DNA of 7,018 nt from an uncultured Rhodopirellula sp. (GCA_913061385.1 CAJXTM010000187.1:1-7018); one strand, 5' to 3'. Positions 1 through 6,577 are shown, counted from the stretch's first letter. The notes: generated by a model from the letters alone, not told the origin. A program made the numbers and translations.

Positions 1-48
1 TCTACACGTAAGGAGTCGTCGGCAGCGTCAGATGTGTATAAGAGACAG
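1..48 (+). other. Nextera i5 adapter (library artefact)
   Basis: This is not genomic DNA. Positions 1-7 (TCTACAC) are the end of the Illumina P5 arm. Positions 8-15 (GTAAGGAG) match the Nextera index known as N505/S505. Positions 16-29 (TCGTCGGCAGCGTC) are the read-1 arm, and 30-48 (AGATGTGTATAAGAGACAG) is the 19-bp Tn5 mosaic end. Biological sequence starts at 49. The 19-bp mosaic end could be mistaken for a transposon terminus, but the index and primer arm outside it show it is a library oligonucleotide. The match is from memory of the published oligonucleotides and is exact over the whole stretch. Confidence 0.98.
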
Positions 49-49
49 A

Positions 50-100
50 CTGTATCGTGTGCTGCTTGATCAGCCAATTCAGCAGGAAGCCAACGAATGA
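50..100 (+). CDS. C-terminal tail of unidentified upstream gene (partial)
   Basis: A frame open from the first genomic bases reads LYRVLLDQPIQQEANE and stops at TGA 98-100. That TGA overlaps the ATG (97-99) of the next gene as ATGA, the usual geometry of translationally coupled genes in one operon. The overlap is the main reason to think this is a real gene end. Sixteen residues are too few to name a family. The rest of the gene lies outside the fragment because the adapter cuts it at position 48. It could also be chance open frame, since 16 codons without a stop is unremarkable. Confidence 0.35.
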   Translation: MYRVLLDQPIQQEANE

Positions 101-1101
101 ATCATCGAGGCAATTCGTTGAAAAATTGGCTGTTCGGGTATGTTGATGCATGGGACCGATTCTGGTTCACCCCGCGCCAGCCCTGTACGCTTTCAGTTCT
201 TCGAATCATCACGGGGCTCATGCTGCTGTACTCCCATCTGGTGTTGGCGACTGACTTAAAGGCATTTGTCGGCGATACGGCTTGGGTAAACAATGAAACC
301 GCCAGGCAATTGCACGACGGTACATTTGGTTTTTCGGACTATGGCAGAACTTACCTTTGGTTCATCAGTAGCCCAAACCTGCTCTGGGCACACCATCTTT
401 TCACGATGGTTATAACCGCATGTTTTGCTTTCGGATTTCTGACCAGGATTACATCACCCTTGGCGTGGTTTCTGCAACTCATGTATTTGCATCGTCTGAC
501 GGGGGCACTGTTTGGTTTTGACCAGATCGTGACTTACGTAGCGATGTATCTGATGCTCGCTCCAACCGGAAGTTGCTACAGCGTGGATGCACGAATAAGG
601 ACTCGTTTTGCTTCAGCCAATCGAGGACGTTTTTGGCATTGGCTATTTCCAGAAGCCAAGCCGACGGTCCTTGCGAATATTGCCACTCGCCTGATGCAAC
701 TGCACCTTTGCGTGATTTACCTATTTGGTGGAATCAGTAAAGCTCGCGGACAGACTTGGTGGGACGGAACCGCGGTTTGGTACTCCGTCAGTAACTACGA
801 GTACCAGTCGTTGGATATGACATGGCTTTCCGGGTATCCGCGTTTGTTCAGCATGATGACGCATGTCACGCTTTTTTGGGAACTGTTTTATTGTGCTCTC
901 ATTTGGCCGCGATTGACGCGTCCGTTTGTGCTCGCAATCGCTGTTTTCATGCATGCTGGAATCGCGTTTGGGCTTGGGATGATAACTTTCGGCACCATGA
1001 TGATTGCCGCGAACATGATTTTCATCAGTCCCGAATGGGTACAGCACGGATTGGAAAGTCTGCGACGGTCGTCTGGTTCGTCACGACAATCTGAAGTCTG
1101 A
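97..1101 (+). CDS. HTTM-domain integral membrane protein
   Basis: The product is a 334-residue polytopic inner-membrane protein of the HTTM group (the membrane domain shared with vitamin K-dependent gamma-carboxylase). Hydrophobic spans are visible near residues 31-52, 97-116, 120-155 (probably two), 196-213, 251-270 and 275-310. The segment at about 196-230 (aromatic/hydrophobic run, then YLFGGISKARGQTWWDGTA) resembles the best-conserved HTTM core, with its Lys and W-x-G-x-A. The C-terminal tail from about 311 is polar and Ser/Arg-rich. No carboxylase-type C-terminal extension follows, so vitamin K-dependent carboxylation should not be assumed; the function of most bacterial HTTM proteins is unknown. 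The start at ATG 97 has an AGGAAG site at 84-89, seven bases upstream, and overlaps the stop of the preceding frame. The next gene converges on it. Confidence 0.85.
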   Translation: MNHRGNSLKNWLFGYVDAWDRFWFTPRQPCTLSVLRIITGLMLLYSHLVLATDLKAFVGDTAWVNNETARQLHDGTFGFSDYGRTYLWFISSPNLLWAHHLFTMVITACFAFGFLTRITSPLAWFLQLMYLHRLTGALFGFDQIVTYVAMYLMLAPTGSCYSVDARIRTRFASANRGRFWHWLFPEAKPTVLANIATRLMQLHLCVIYLFGGISKARGQTWWDGTAVWYSVSNYEYQSLDMTWLSGYPRLFSMMTHVTLFWELFYCALIWPRLTRPFVLAIAVFMHAGIAFGLGMITFGTMMIAANMIFISPEWVQHGLESLRRSSGSSRQSEV

Positions 1102-1236
1102 TTTCGACACAGCAAGAGTCGCTGCGAGCAACCATCTAAGAACAGCGTATTACCCTGCAGAATTTCATTTTTCCTGATTGTCGGGCATCCATTCAGCATC
1201 GATCGACTGGCCTTCATTTAGGCTTAGCTACTGCCT

Positions 1237-1269
1237 CCACCAAGTGATTTGTCGCTTATCACTCGGTGG
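1237..1269. terminator. Candidate bidirectional terminator hairpin
   Basis: The arms CCACC-A-AGTGAT (1237-1248) and ATCACT-C-GGTGG (1258-1269) pair over 11 of 12 positions, with one A/C mismatch and a 9-base loop. It lies in the gap between the convergent HTTM gene and gpmI, where a shared terminator is expected. Neither side has a clear T-run, so it does not meet the classical intrinsic-terminator pattern. It may instead stabilise 3' ends or be incidental. Confidence 0.4.
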
Positions 1270-1319
1270 GTACAGGTCACATCGTCTGACCTCAACGCCA
1301 TTGTTTCGCAGTAACGCGA

Positions 1320-1340
1320 ATGAGTGAGTTCACCACTCGT
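1320..1340 (-). terminator. Weak hairpin just downstream of gpmI stop
   Basis: ATGAGTG (1320-1326) can pair with CACTCGT (1334-1340) through seven positions, including one G-T wobble, around a 7-base loop. It begins 35 bases after the gpmI stop codon on the minus strand. There is no T-tract, so it is only a possible 3'-end structure. Confidence 0.2.
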
Positions 1341-1374
1341 AAGGTCGCTGTCGATTTCGAACTGTCGTGTCGGA

Positions 1375-2979
1375 TTACAGCTTTAGAAGGGGTTCGCCGG
1401 TCATTTGTTCTGGAATGGGCAGGCCCAGCAATTCAAGGATCGTGGGCGCGATGTCGGCAAGTCGGCCACCGCTACGCAGTTTTTGGCCGTTTAGATTTGG
1501 TTCGACCACGATCAATGGTACATCAAAGGTCGTGTGCGCCGTGTGTGGGCCACCGCTTTTTGGATCGATCATTTGTTCGCAATTGCCATGGTCTGCAGTC
1601 ACAACCAGAGAACCACCCTTGGCCAGCGTGGCTTCCACAATTTTTCCTACGCAAGCATCAACTTTTTCGACTGCCTTAACTGCAGCTTCGACTACTCCCG
1701 TGTGTCCAACCATGTCGCCGTTGGCGAAGTTCACGATAATCAATGCAGCTTGTTCAGAGTCGATTTCGGCAAGCACTTTTGCCGTGACCTCTTCCGCTGA
1801 CATCTCTGGTTTTTGGTCATACGTTGAAACATCTCGTGGTGAGGCGGCCATTCCTCGATCTTCTTCTGAAAACGGATCATCTCGGTAGTCATTGAAAAAG
1901 AACGTAACGTGGGGATATTTCTCTGTTTCAGCACAGCGGAACTGATGCAGTTCTAGACTGCTGATGTATTCGCCGAGGATATTCGGCATCTTGGCCGGTT
2001 TTTCAAAGATCACGTGAACAGGTAATCCGGTTTCGTAACCCGTCATTGTGGCAAAGTAGAGGTTTTGAATCTGCTCGCCACGGTCAAAACCGCCACCGTC
2101 GATATTTTTCCATTGGTCGTCAGGGAAGACGAACGCTTTTGTGATTTCACGGGTCCTGTCCCCTCGGTAGTTCAGGAAGATGATAGCATCGCCATCTTTG
2201 ACAAGGGTCGGGCCGTTGGGTCCAAGAATGGTCGTCGCTGAGATGAATTCATCACCCTTGCGATTGGCGTCGGTTGGATGGTCGTAATACGACTGAATCG
2301 CCTCGCCTGCTGTTTCGGCAGTTCTTTCGGCGCCGCGGGTCATCATTTCGTACGCGGTCTCGACCCGTTCCCAACGAAGATCACGGTCCATGGCGTAGAA
2401 ACGTCCCACCACGCTGGCGATATGACCGACACCAGCCTCGCCCATCTTATTCTCCAGTTGACTAACAAAGGCTTTGCCACCCGTTGGTGATGTGTCACGA
2501 CCGTCGGTAATGGCGTGAACCGCAAACTTATCACCTGCGAGCCCAGAATGTTTGACGAGATCAACAACAGCAAATGCATGCTCCAAATCACTGTGGACTC
2601 GTCCATCGGACATCAAACCCAGCAAGTGCAGCGTGCCACCGCTGGCCTTTACATGGTCAATCGATTCCTGGAAGACCGTTTTGCTGAAAAAAGATTCGTC
2701 GCGAATTGCTCGAGTGATTCGCATCACTTCTTGGTCGACGATTCTGCCGGCACCAATATTTTGATGTCCCACTTCACTGTTGCCCATCACGCCAGCAGGT
2801 AGCCCCACGTCTTCACCTGAGGTGTGAATCAATGCATTGGGGTAATCCTGCATCAGGGCGTCGGAGACTGGTGTATCCGCCAGGTGGACGGCATTCGCAT
2901 GATTCCACTCTGGGTTAGGATTCTCGCCCCAGCCGTCACGGACAATCAGAACAACAGGTTTTCGTCGGACTTGCGTCAA
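1375..2979 (-). CDS. gpmI: 2,3-bisphosphoglycerate-independent phosphoglycerate mutase
   Basis: This cytoplasmic glycolytic and gluconeogenic enzyme interconverts 3-phosphoglycerate and 2-phosphoglycerate using two metal ions and a phosphoserine intermediate. The 534 residues are slightly longer than the usual 510 or so. Motifs in order: metal-binding DGWG (D15); nucleophile Ser68 in GNSEVGH; substrate-binding HAITDGRDTSP (156-165) and GRFYAMDRD (192-200); NYRGDR (270-275); K354 in EKYPHVTFFFND; metal ligands D422 and H426 in NGDMVGH; D463 and H464 in TADHGN; H482 in PHTAH. All expected alkaline-phosphatase-superfamily ligands are present, so it should be active. The start is TTG at 2979: no in-frame ATG precedes it, the next internal Met (43) would delete the first metal motif, and a weak AAAGAGA site (2988-2994) lies eight bases upstream. 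It is divergent from pgi, another glycolytic gene. Confidence 0.97.
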   Translation of the reverse strand: MTQVRRKPVVLIVRDGWGENPNPEWNHANAVHLADTPVSDALMQDYPNALIHTSGEDVGLPAGVMGNSEVGHQNIGAGRIVDQEVMRITRAIRDESFFSKTVFQESIDHVKASGGTLHLLGLMSDGRVHSDLEHAFAVVDLVKHSGLAGDKFAVHAITDGRDTSPTGGKAFVSQLENKMGEAGVGHIASVVGRFYAMDRDLRWERVETAYEMMTRGAERTAETAGEAIQSYYDHPTDANRKGDEFISATTILGPNGPTLVKDGDAIIFLNYRGDRTREITKAFVFPDDQWKNIDGGGFDRGEQIQNLYFATMTGYETGLPVHVIFEKPAKMPNILGEYISSLELHQFRCAETEKYPHVTFFFNDYRDDPFSEEDRGMAASPRDVSTYDQKPEMSAEEVTAKVLAEIDSEQAALIIVNFANGDMVGHTGVVEAAVKAVEKVDACVGKIVEATLAKGGSLVVTADHGNCEQMIDPKSGGPHTAHTTFDVPLIVVEPNLNGQKLRSGGRLADIAPTILELLGLPIPEQMTGEPLLKL

Positions 2980-3053
2980 TGGACCGTTCTCTTTTGATGG
3001 TTGTAAAAAAACAGGATTTACAGGCGGTTTTTGGACTAGCAGTCATGCGGCGG

Positions 3054-3063
3054 GCCGATCGGC
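3054..3063. repeat. 10-bp perfect palindrome GCCGATCGGC
   Basis: A perfect inverted repeat lies within the divergent promoter region, 75 bases upstream of the gpmI start. Placement suits an operator, but palindromes of this size occur by chance, so no regulator is named. Confidence 0.2.
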
Positions 3064-3145
3064 GGTCAGCTTTATAACTCCTCTCTACGCTCAATTTAGC
3101 CGACAGAGACGGTCCTCGGAACGCCCAAGGCATTCGTTCCAATCA

Positions 3146-3157
3146 GGCTTGCAAGCC
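3146..3157. repeat. 12-bp perfect palindrome GGCTTGCAAGCC
   Basis: A perfect inverted repeat lies 75 bases upstream of the pgi start codon and 167 bases upstream of the gpmI start. It could be an operator for a dimeric regulator acting on the divergent pair. One such site is expected by chance every few kilobases, so the support is its position only. Confidence 0.25.
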
Positions 3158-3231
3158 CGCTTCGAGAGTGTGGACCCATCCGCTACGCTAGCTTCTCTAC
3201 ATCGACCAGTCCCTTAAGGAATTATCTGATC

Positions 3232-4650
3232 ATGCATCTTCTGCGTTTTGATCCTTCCGGCAGTATTAATTCCGATTTTGGTGTCACTGAGGAGCAAGTT
3301 TCAGGTTTGTCTGAAACCTTGGGGGAACTCCGAACTGAGATTGTTGAAACTGATCCAAAACAGTACATGTCCGGTCAGGTGCCGGAGCATAAAAAGCCTC
3401 TTGACGCTCGGTTCTTTTGGCTTCCTGAAGAGCAGTTGGCTGCCTATGAGGCAGACCGTGGTGCGTCAGAACTGGGGCGGATTTTTCAGGTTGCCAATGG
3501 TATCCACAACGAGATTGATGCAGTTGCTGTCCTAGGCATTGGTGGGTCCTATATGGGTGCGAGGGCAATGATGGAAGCCTGCTGTGATCCTTATCACAAC
3601 GAACTGACTCGAGGAGACCGAGGTAGCAAGCCGCGAATGTATTTCGAGGGCAATAATGTTGACAACGACGCAAGCAACGCTTTGCTGCATCGAATTAAGG
3701 CAGGTGGATATGGAACGACTGAGGCAGAGAAGCGTTTCGCAATTGTCGTTATCAGCAAGAGTGGTGGAACGATGGAGACAGCTGTTGCCTTTCGGCAGTT
3801 TCTCTCGTCTCTCGAAGCATCGTTGGGAGAACAGGCGTCTAGGAAACTGGGGCGTCTTGTGATCCCTGTTACCGGGGCGTCCGGGAAGCTTCATGATCTG
3901 GCTTCTGTGATTGGTTGTGAGCAGGTGTTCAGTGTTCCCGAGGGAGTGGGGGGGCGATTCAGTATTCTGTCTCCAGTTGGTCTGCTGCCTGCTGCCATGT
4001 TGGGGTTGGATTGCATGAAATTGCTCGAGGGTGCTGTTGCCATGAACGAGCACTTCAAAAATGCTTCTTATGATGAAAATGTGGTGTTGCAGTATGTGGC
4101 GGTAAACCACTTACTTGCCAAGCATCGAGGCAAGTCAATTCGTGTGATGAGCGTTTGGAGTAAGGCCCTCGAAGCTGTCGGATTGTGGCACGACCAGTTG
4201 CTTGCAGAGTCCAATGGAAAACAGGGGTTGGGCGTCACTCCGTTGACCACCGTGAATACCCGAGATTTGCATAGTCGCCATCAGCAGCATCAGCAGGGAG
4301 GGAACGATAAAGTGTTTAACAATATCATTGTCGAAAAATATCGAACTGATCCTTTGCAAGTGGGGCATAGTGCAAGAAATCAGGACTCACTGAATGACCT
4401 GGCAGAACGCACGCTGCCAGAGATTATGTCGGCGGCCATCAAGGGTACCAATGATGCACTCCATGGGGATGGTCGCCCGACAACCGACATTTTGCTTCCC
4501 GGAATTGATACGCATGTTCTGGGACAGCTATTTCAAATGCTTATGATTGCAACAGTGGTCGAGGGCAGGCTTTTGGGGATCAATCCGTACGGGCAACCTG
4601 GCGTTGAGCAGTATAAACAGAATATGAATAAGAACCTCGGACGCGGCTGA
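3232..4650 (+). CDS. pgi: Glucose-6-phosphate isomerase
   Basis: This cytoplasmic enzyme interconverts glucose 6-phosphate and fructose 6-phosphate. The 472 residues place it with the shorter bacterial isomerases rather than the roughly 550-residue E. coli/eukaryote type. Visible landmarks: sugar-isomerase loop GIGGSYMGA (102-110); phosphate-binding ISKSGGTMET (174-183); family signature GGRFSILSPVG (240-250), containing the conserved Arg242; E326 in WHDQLLAES; H347 in TRDLHS; and Lys462 in the C-terminal signature NPYGQPGVEQYK. The E-H-K spacing (21 and 115 residues) resembles that remembered for the Bacillus enzyme. The second signature has Gly455 where Asp is commonest (YGQPGVE for FDQPGVE), probably tolerated. 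The ATG at 3232 follows AAGGA at 3216-3220. It is divergent from gpmI and followed by a hairpin-containing gap before trpA. Confidence 0.97.
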   Translation: MHLLRFDPSGSINSDFGVTEEQVSGLSETLGELRTEIVETDPKQYMSGQVPEHKKPLDARFFWLPEEQLAAYEADRGASELGRIFQVANGIHNEIDAVAVLGIGGSYMGARAMMEACCDPYHNELTRGDRGSKPRMYFEGNNVDNDASNALLHRIKAGGYGTTEAEKRFAIVVISKSGGTMETAVAFRQFLSSLEASLGEQASRKLGRLVIPVTGASGKLHDLASVIGCEQVFSVPEGVGGRFSILSPVGLLPAAMLGLDCMKLLEGAVAMNEHFKNASYDENVVLQYVAVNHLLAKHRGKSIRVMSVWSKALEAVGLWHDQLLAESNGKQGLGVTPLTTVNTRDLHSRHQQHQQGGNDKVFNNIIVEKYRTDPLQVGHSARNQDSLNDLAERTLPEIMSAAIKGTNDALHGDGRPTTDILLPGIDTHVLGQLFQMLMIATVVEGRLLGINPYGQPGVEQYKQNMNKNLGRG

Positions 4651-4657
4651 ATCCGGA

Positions 4658-4729
4658 ATGATGGCTGGTTGGATTGGATACCTTGCGTTACTCGCCCAAT
4701 GTAAGAATTTGGCGAGTCTTCGGGCCTAA
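4658..4729 (+). CDS. Possible 23-codon small ORF after pgi
   Basis: An ATG-ATG pair at 4658-4663 opens a frame that ends at TAA 4727-4729. The predicted peptide begins MMAGWIGYLALLAQCK, with a hydrophobic first half, one Trp and a Lys/Arg-containing tail. The hairpin at 4690-4717 lies inside it. A CGGA sits just upstream, too close to be a good ribosome-binding site. It could be imagined as a trp leader peptide upstream of trpA, but one Trp codon is too few for the known type of attenuator. Probably chance. Confidence 0.12.
   Translation: MMAGWIGYLALLAQCKNLASLRA
4690..4717 (+). terminator. Candidate pgi 3'-end hairpin
   Basis: ACTCGCC-C-AA (4690-4699) pairs with TT-T-GGCGAGT (4708-4717): seven continuous base pairs, one mismatch, then two more, around the 8-base loop TGTAAGAA. 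It starts 40 bases after the pgi stop. No U-run follows (next bases CTTCGGGCC), so it is either a non-canonical terminator, a mRNA-stabilising structure, or part of an untranslated leader of trpA. Confidence 0.45.
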
Positions 4730-4844
4730 TCGAACTCAGGTTGTGTTGCTCAGGCTTGAGAAAACTGTTGCGAACAGGACCTGCATTGGCATGCCGCAGA
4801 GGTTTCATCTGGCTGACGCCGGGTTACTTTCTGTCCACGTTGGC

Positions 4845-4850
4845 TACAAT
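4845..4850 (+). promoter_or_regulatory. Possible -10 box upstream of trpA
   Basis: TACAAT matches five of six positions of the sigma-70 -10 consensus and lies 57 bases before the trpA start, within a GGCTACAAT context. No good -35 hexamer is found 16-18 bases upstream (closest sequences are GGTTAC/TTACTT), so this is a weak prediction of a trpA promoter separate from pgi. Confidence 0.25.
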
Positions 4851-4907
4851 AGACCATTACAGCCCCTAACTGCCCTGCTCTGCCCCAAATTTGGAAACGA
4901 TTCATTC

Positions 4908-5723
4908 ATGTCAGCAGTTGACCAGCTTTTTGCCGATTTGCGATCAGAAGGCCGTAAGGCGCTGATGCCGTTCTTCACTGCTGGTGATCCAGATGTGTCC
5001 ACCACCGCACGCGTCATTCAGGCCGCCCAGTCAGCTGGCGCGAGCTTGTGCGAGGTTGGTGTTCCGTACAGTGATCCCATTGCTGATGGACCTGTCATTC
5101 AGGCTTCTTATCAGCGTGCGCTCGATCGTGGTTTTCGACTTCAGCAGATGATGGATCTGGCCGAAAATTTAAAGCCAGATGTTACTATGCCGCTAGTAAC
5201 GATGGTCAGCTACGCAATCATTTATCGGGTTGGCTTGGAAAAGTATGTCCAACAGGCAAAGGCGGCGGGCTATGCCGGTGCGATCGTGCCTGACCTGCTA
5301 GTTGAGGAGGCGGGTGAACTATCGAAAATTTGTGCTGCTGAGGACTTCAGCCTAGTGCAGCTAGTCACGCCAACAACGCCTCGAGAACGCCAAGTCAGGA
5401 TTGCCCAGTCTTCTTCCGGATTTCTCTATTATGTGTCTGTCACAGGAATTACCGGGGAGAGAGTCGCTCTGCCTGAAGATCTGGTTGATAATGTGAAATG
5501 GCTACGTGGGCAAACAGAGTTGCCCATTTGCATCGGATTTGGAATCAGTGGACCAGAGACAGCAGCACAGTTGGCGCCGGTCGCCGACGGATTGATCGTA
5601 GGTTCGGCTGTGGTCAGGCGAGTTCACGATGCGGGTGATTCTGATACAGCAGTGACACAGGTTACGGCATTTGTGAAAGCGTTGCGGCATGCGATCGACA
5701 ACGCTTCGGCAGAAATTGAATGA
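4908..5723 (+). CDS. trpA: Tryptophan synthase alpha chain
   Basis: The product cleaves indole-3-glycerol phosphate to indole and glyceraldehyde 3-phosphate; indole normally passes through a tunnel to the TrpB subunit, which joins it to serine. The 271-residue protein is a single TIM barrel of normal length (E. coli 268). The catalytic pair sits at the same numbering as in E. coli, Glu49 in CEVGVPYSDP and Asp60 in IADGP, which strongly supports ATG 4908 as the start rather than an upstream in-frame codon. Other landmarks are MPFFTAGDPD (20-29), VPDLLVEEA, the loop segment YYVSVTGITGER, and phosphate-binding GFGIS and GSAVV near the C-terminus. A GGAAA lies about 12 bases upstream, a loosely spaced ribosome-binding site. 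trpB, the usual upstream neighbour, is absent: pgi lies there instead. The redox gene pair follows after only 41 bases, so co-transcription is possible without functional connection. Confidence 0.97.
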   Translation: MSAVDQLFADLRSEGRKALMPFFTAGDPDVSTTARVIQAAQSAGASLCEVGVPYSDPIADGPVIQASYQRALDRGFRLQQMMDLAENLKPDVTMPLVTMVSYAIIYRVGLEKYVQQAKAAGYAGAIVPDLLVEEAGELSKICAAEDFSLVQLVTPTTPRERQVRIAQSSSGFLYYVSVTGITGERVALPEDLVDNVKWLRGQTELPICIGFGISGPETAAQLAPVADGLIVGSAVVRRVHDAGDSDTAVTQVTAFVKALRHAIDNASAEIE

Positions 5724-5764
5724 CAGATTATTTCACGGCAGAGAAGAATAGACGATAGAATTCT

Positions 5765-6577
5765 ATGGATCAAAAACCTCGACGAGACTTCCTGAAAAAG
5801 GCAGCCCTTGCGCTGCCGATTGTTGCAGTAACCGATTCTGCTGATGCGAATGCAGCAGATGATGCGACGGAAGGTAGTGCAGAAAGTACGCCGTCATGGC
5901 AGGGTCGTATGACCGCTCCTGATGACGGCAAGCGTTATGGCTGGTTCGTCGACACAAGGCGATGCTTCGGGTGTCATGCTTGCGAGGTCAGTTGTAAGTC
6001 GGAAAATGACGTGCCCCTTGGGAATTACATTCGTCAGACCACTTACCTTGATAAAGGTAAGTACCCCGAGGTAGCAAGACTTTTTCTACCCATGTCGTGT
6101 CAACACTGTGAGGACGCGCCGTGTATCAAAGCTTGCCCATGCGGTGCTTTGCATAAGGAATCAGGCGGGACTGTGGCGATTGATTACGACGTCTGTTGTG
6201 GTCATGGATCGTGTGTCGATGCTTGTCCCTATGGCGCGATCTATATGGATCCAGTTGCCAGCCAAGCCGTCAAATGCCACAACTGCTATCACCGGGTGGA
6301 ATCCGGGATGGAGCCGGCTTGTGTGCCGACGTGCCCTGCCGAAGCGTTGCACTTCGGGGATTTAAATGACCCGCAATCAAGGGTCAGTCAGGCGATGCAG
6401 CGAGCCGAGGATGAGGACGTTGAATTGGTTCAGATACGGGTCGAAAAAGAGACAAAGCCACGGATGTGGTTTGCCGGGCCTGCGGCTGCCGAGATCGAAA
6501 AGAAATTGCCACGCGAGGGGGAGTCCTTCAGCCCTGAGGCCTATGATATTTACAACTGGAAGGAGGGTGAGAAATGA
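5765..6577 (+). CDS. Tat-exported four-cluster Fe-S electron-transfer subunit of a molybdopterin oxidoreductase
   Basis: The 270-residue protein is of the DmsB/PsrB/TtrB/NrfC type and should relay electrons between a Mo-bisMGD subunit and a membrane partner. A Tat signal is clear: PRRDFLKK (5-12), a hydrophobic stretch (13-22), then a probable cleavage after ANA (30). Four cysteine groups follow: C67-x2-C70-x2-C73-x3-C77; C112-x2-C115-x4-C120-x3-C124 (plus C126); C144-x2-H147-x2-C150-x3-C154; C171-x2-C174-x11-C186-x3-C190. The last is followed by the family-typical ALHFGDLNDP. In the third group the usual second Cys is His147, with an extra Cys145 next to C144. By analogy with NarH (Trp at this position) this may give a [3Fe-4S] cluster. 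The start is fixed by the Tat motif although the ribosome-binding site is weak (GAGAAG 18 bases upstream). Its stop overlaps the next ATG. The substrate and exact subfamily cannot be told. Confidence 0.9.
   Translation: MDQKPRRDFLKKAALALPIVAVTDSADANAADDATEGSAESTPSWQGRMTAPDDGKRYGWFVDTRRCFGCHACEVSCKSENDVPLGNYIRQTTYLDKGKYPEVARLFLPMSCQHCEDAPCIKACPCGALHKESGGTVAIDYDVCCGHGSCVDACPYGAIYMDPVASQAVKCHNCYHRVESGMEPACVPTCPAEALHFGDLNDPQSRVSQAMQRAEDEDVELVQIRVEKETKPRMWFAGPAAAEIEKKLPREGESFSPEAYDIYNWKEGEK
6561..6566 (+). promoter_or_regulatory. Strong Shine-Dalgarno site for the molybdopterin gene
   Basis: AGGAGG lies inside the end of the Fe-S gene, seven bases before ATG 6574. It is the best ribosome-binding site in the window and fixes the start of the next gene, together with the ATGA overlap. 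Confidence 0.85.

Larger units (their letters stand above)
1102..1374. other. Convergent intergenic gap, no gene seen
   Basis: This 273-base stretch separates two genes that point at each other. Open frames crossing it on either strand are short or run antisense into the flanking genes, and none has a recognisable product. Apart from the two inverted repeats listed separately, I see no RNA gene, repeat or mobile-element trace. Confidence 0.6.
2980..3231. promoter_or_regulatory. Divergent gpmI-pgi control region
   Basis: The 252 bases between the two outward-facing genes must hold the start signals for both if they are not read from elsewhere. I could not find a convincing -35/-10 pair for either direction; TATAAC at 3073-3078 resembles a -10 box for pgi but lacks a partner. 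A run of seven A's lies at 3005-3011. An AAGGA at 3216-3220 is the likely ribosome-binding site for pgi, 11 bases from its ATG. Small palindromes are listed separately. Confidence 0.5.
4651..4907 (+). other. pgi-trpA intergenic region
   Basis: This 257-base gap contains the hairpin, the doubtful small ORF and the possible -10 box listed separately. The trpA frame happens to be open back to about 4674, but the 78 extra residues show no resemblance to any TrpA N-terminus, so I treat the stretch as noncoding leader. No tRNA or known riboswitch fold was recognised. Confidence 0.55.

Noticed and set aside
97..1101. Vitamin K-dependent gamma-carboxylase call for the HTTM protein
   Set aside because: Only the membrane domain is present at 334 residues; the large lumenal C-terminal domain of true carboxylases is missing.
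721..1217. Minus-strand frames over the HTTM gene end and the gap
   Set aside because: They lack ribosome-binding sites and family resemblance; the plus-strand frame has a full membrane-protein pattern.
1320..1888. Plus-strand frames over the 3' part of gpmI
   Set aside because: They are antisense to a gene with complete family motifs and their translations look like random shadow sequence.
2936..3142. 68-codon minus-strand frame in the divergent region
   Set aside because: It overlaps the gpmI start in another frame, shows no recognisable domain and would occupy the promoter region.
4658..4729. Classical trp attenuator leader peptide
   Set aside because: There is one Trp codon, no tandem Trp, no T-run after the hairpin and no competing stem seen by eye; kept only as a low-confidence small ORF.
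4674..4907. In-frame 78-residue N-terminal extension of TrpA
   Set aside because: The frame is open, but the ATG at 4908 places the catalytic Glu and Asp at exactly 49 and 60 and gives normal length; the extension has no TrpA-like sequence and overlaps a hairpin.
5731..5761. Promoter with TAGAAT (5756-5761) for the Fe-S gene
   Set aside because: The -10-like box ends four bases before the ATG, so transcription would begin inside the coding region and lose the Tat start; no partner -35 was found.
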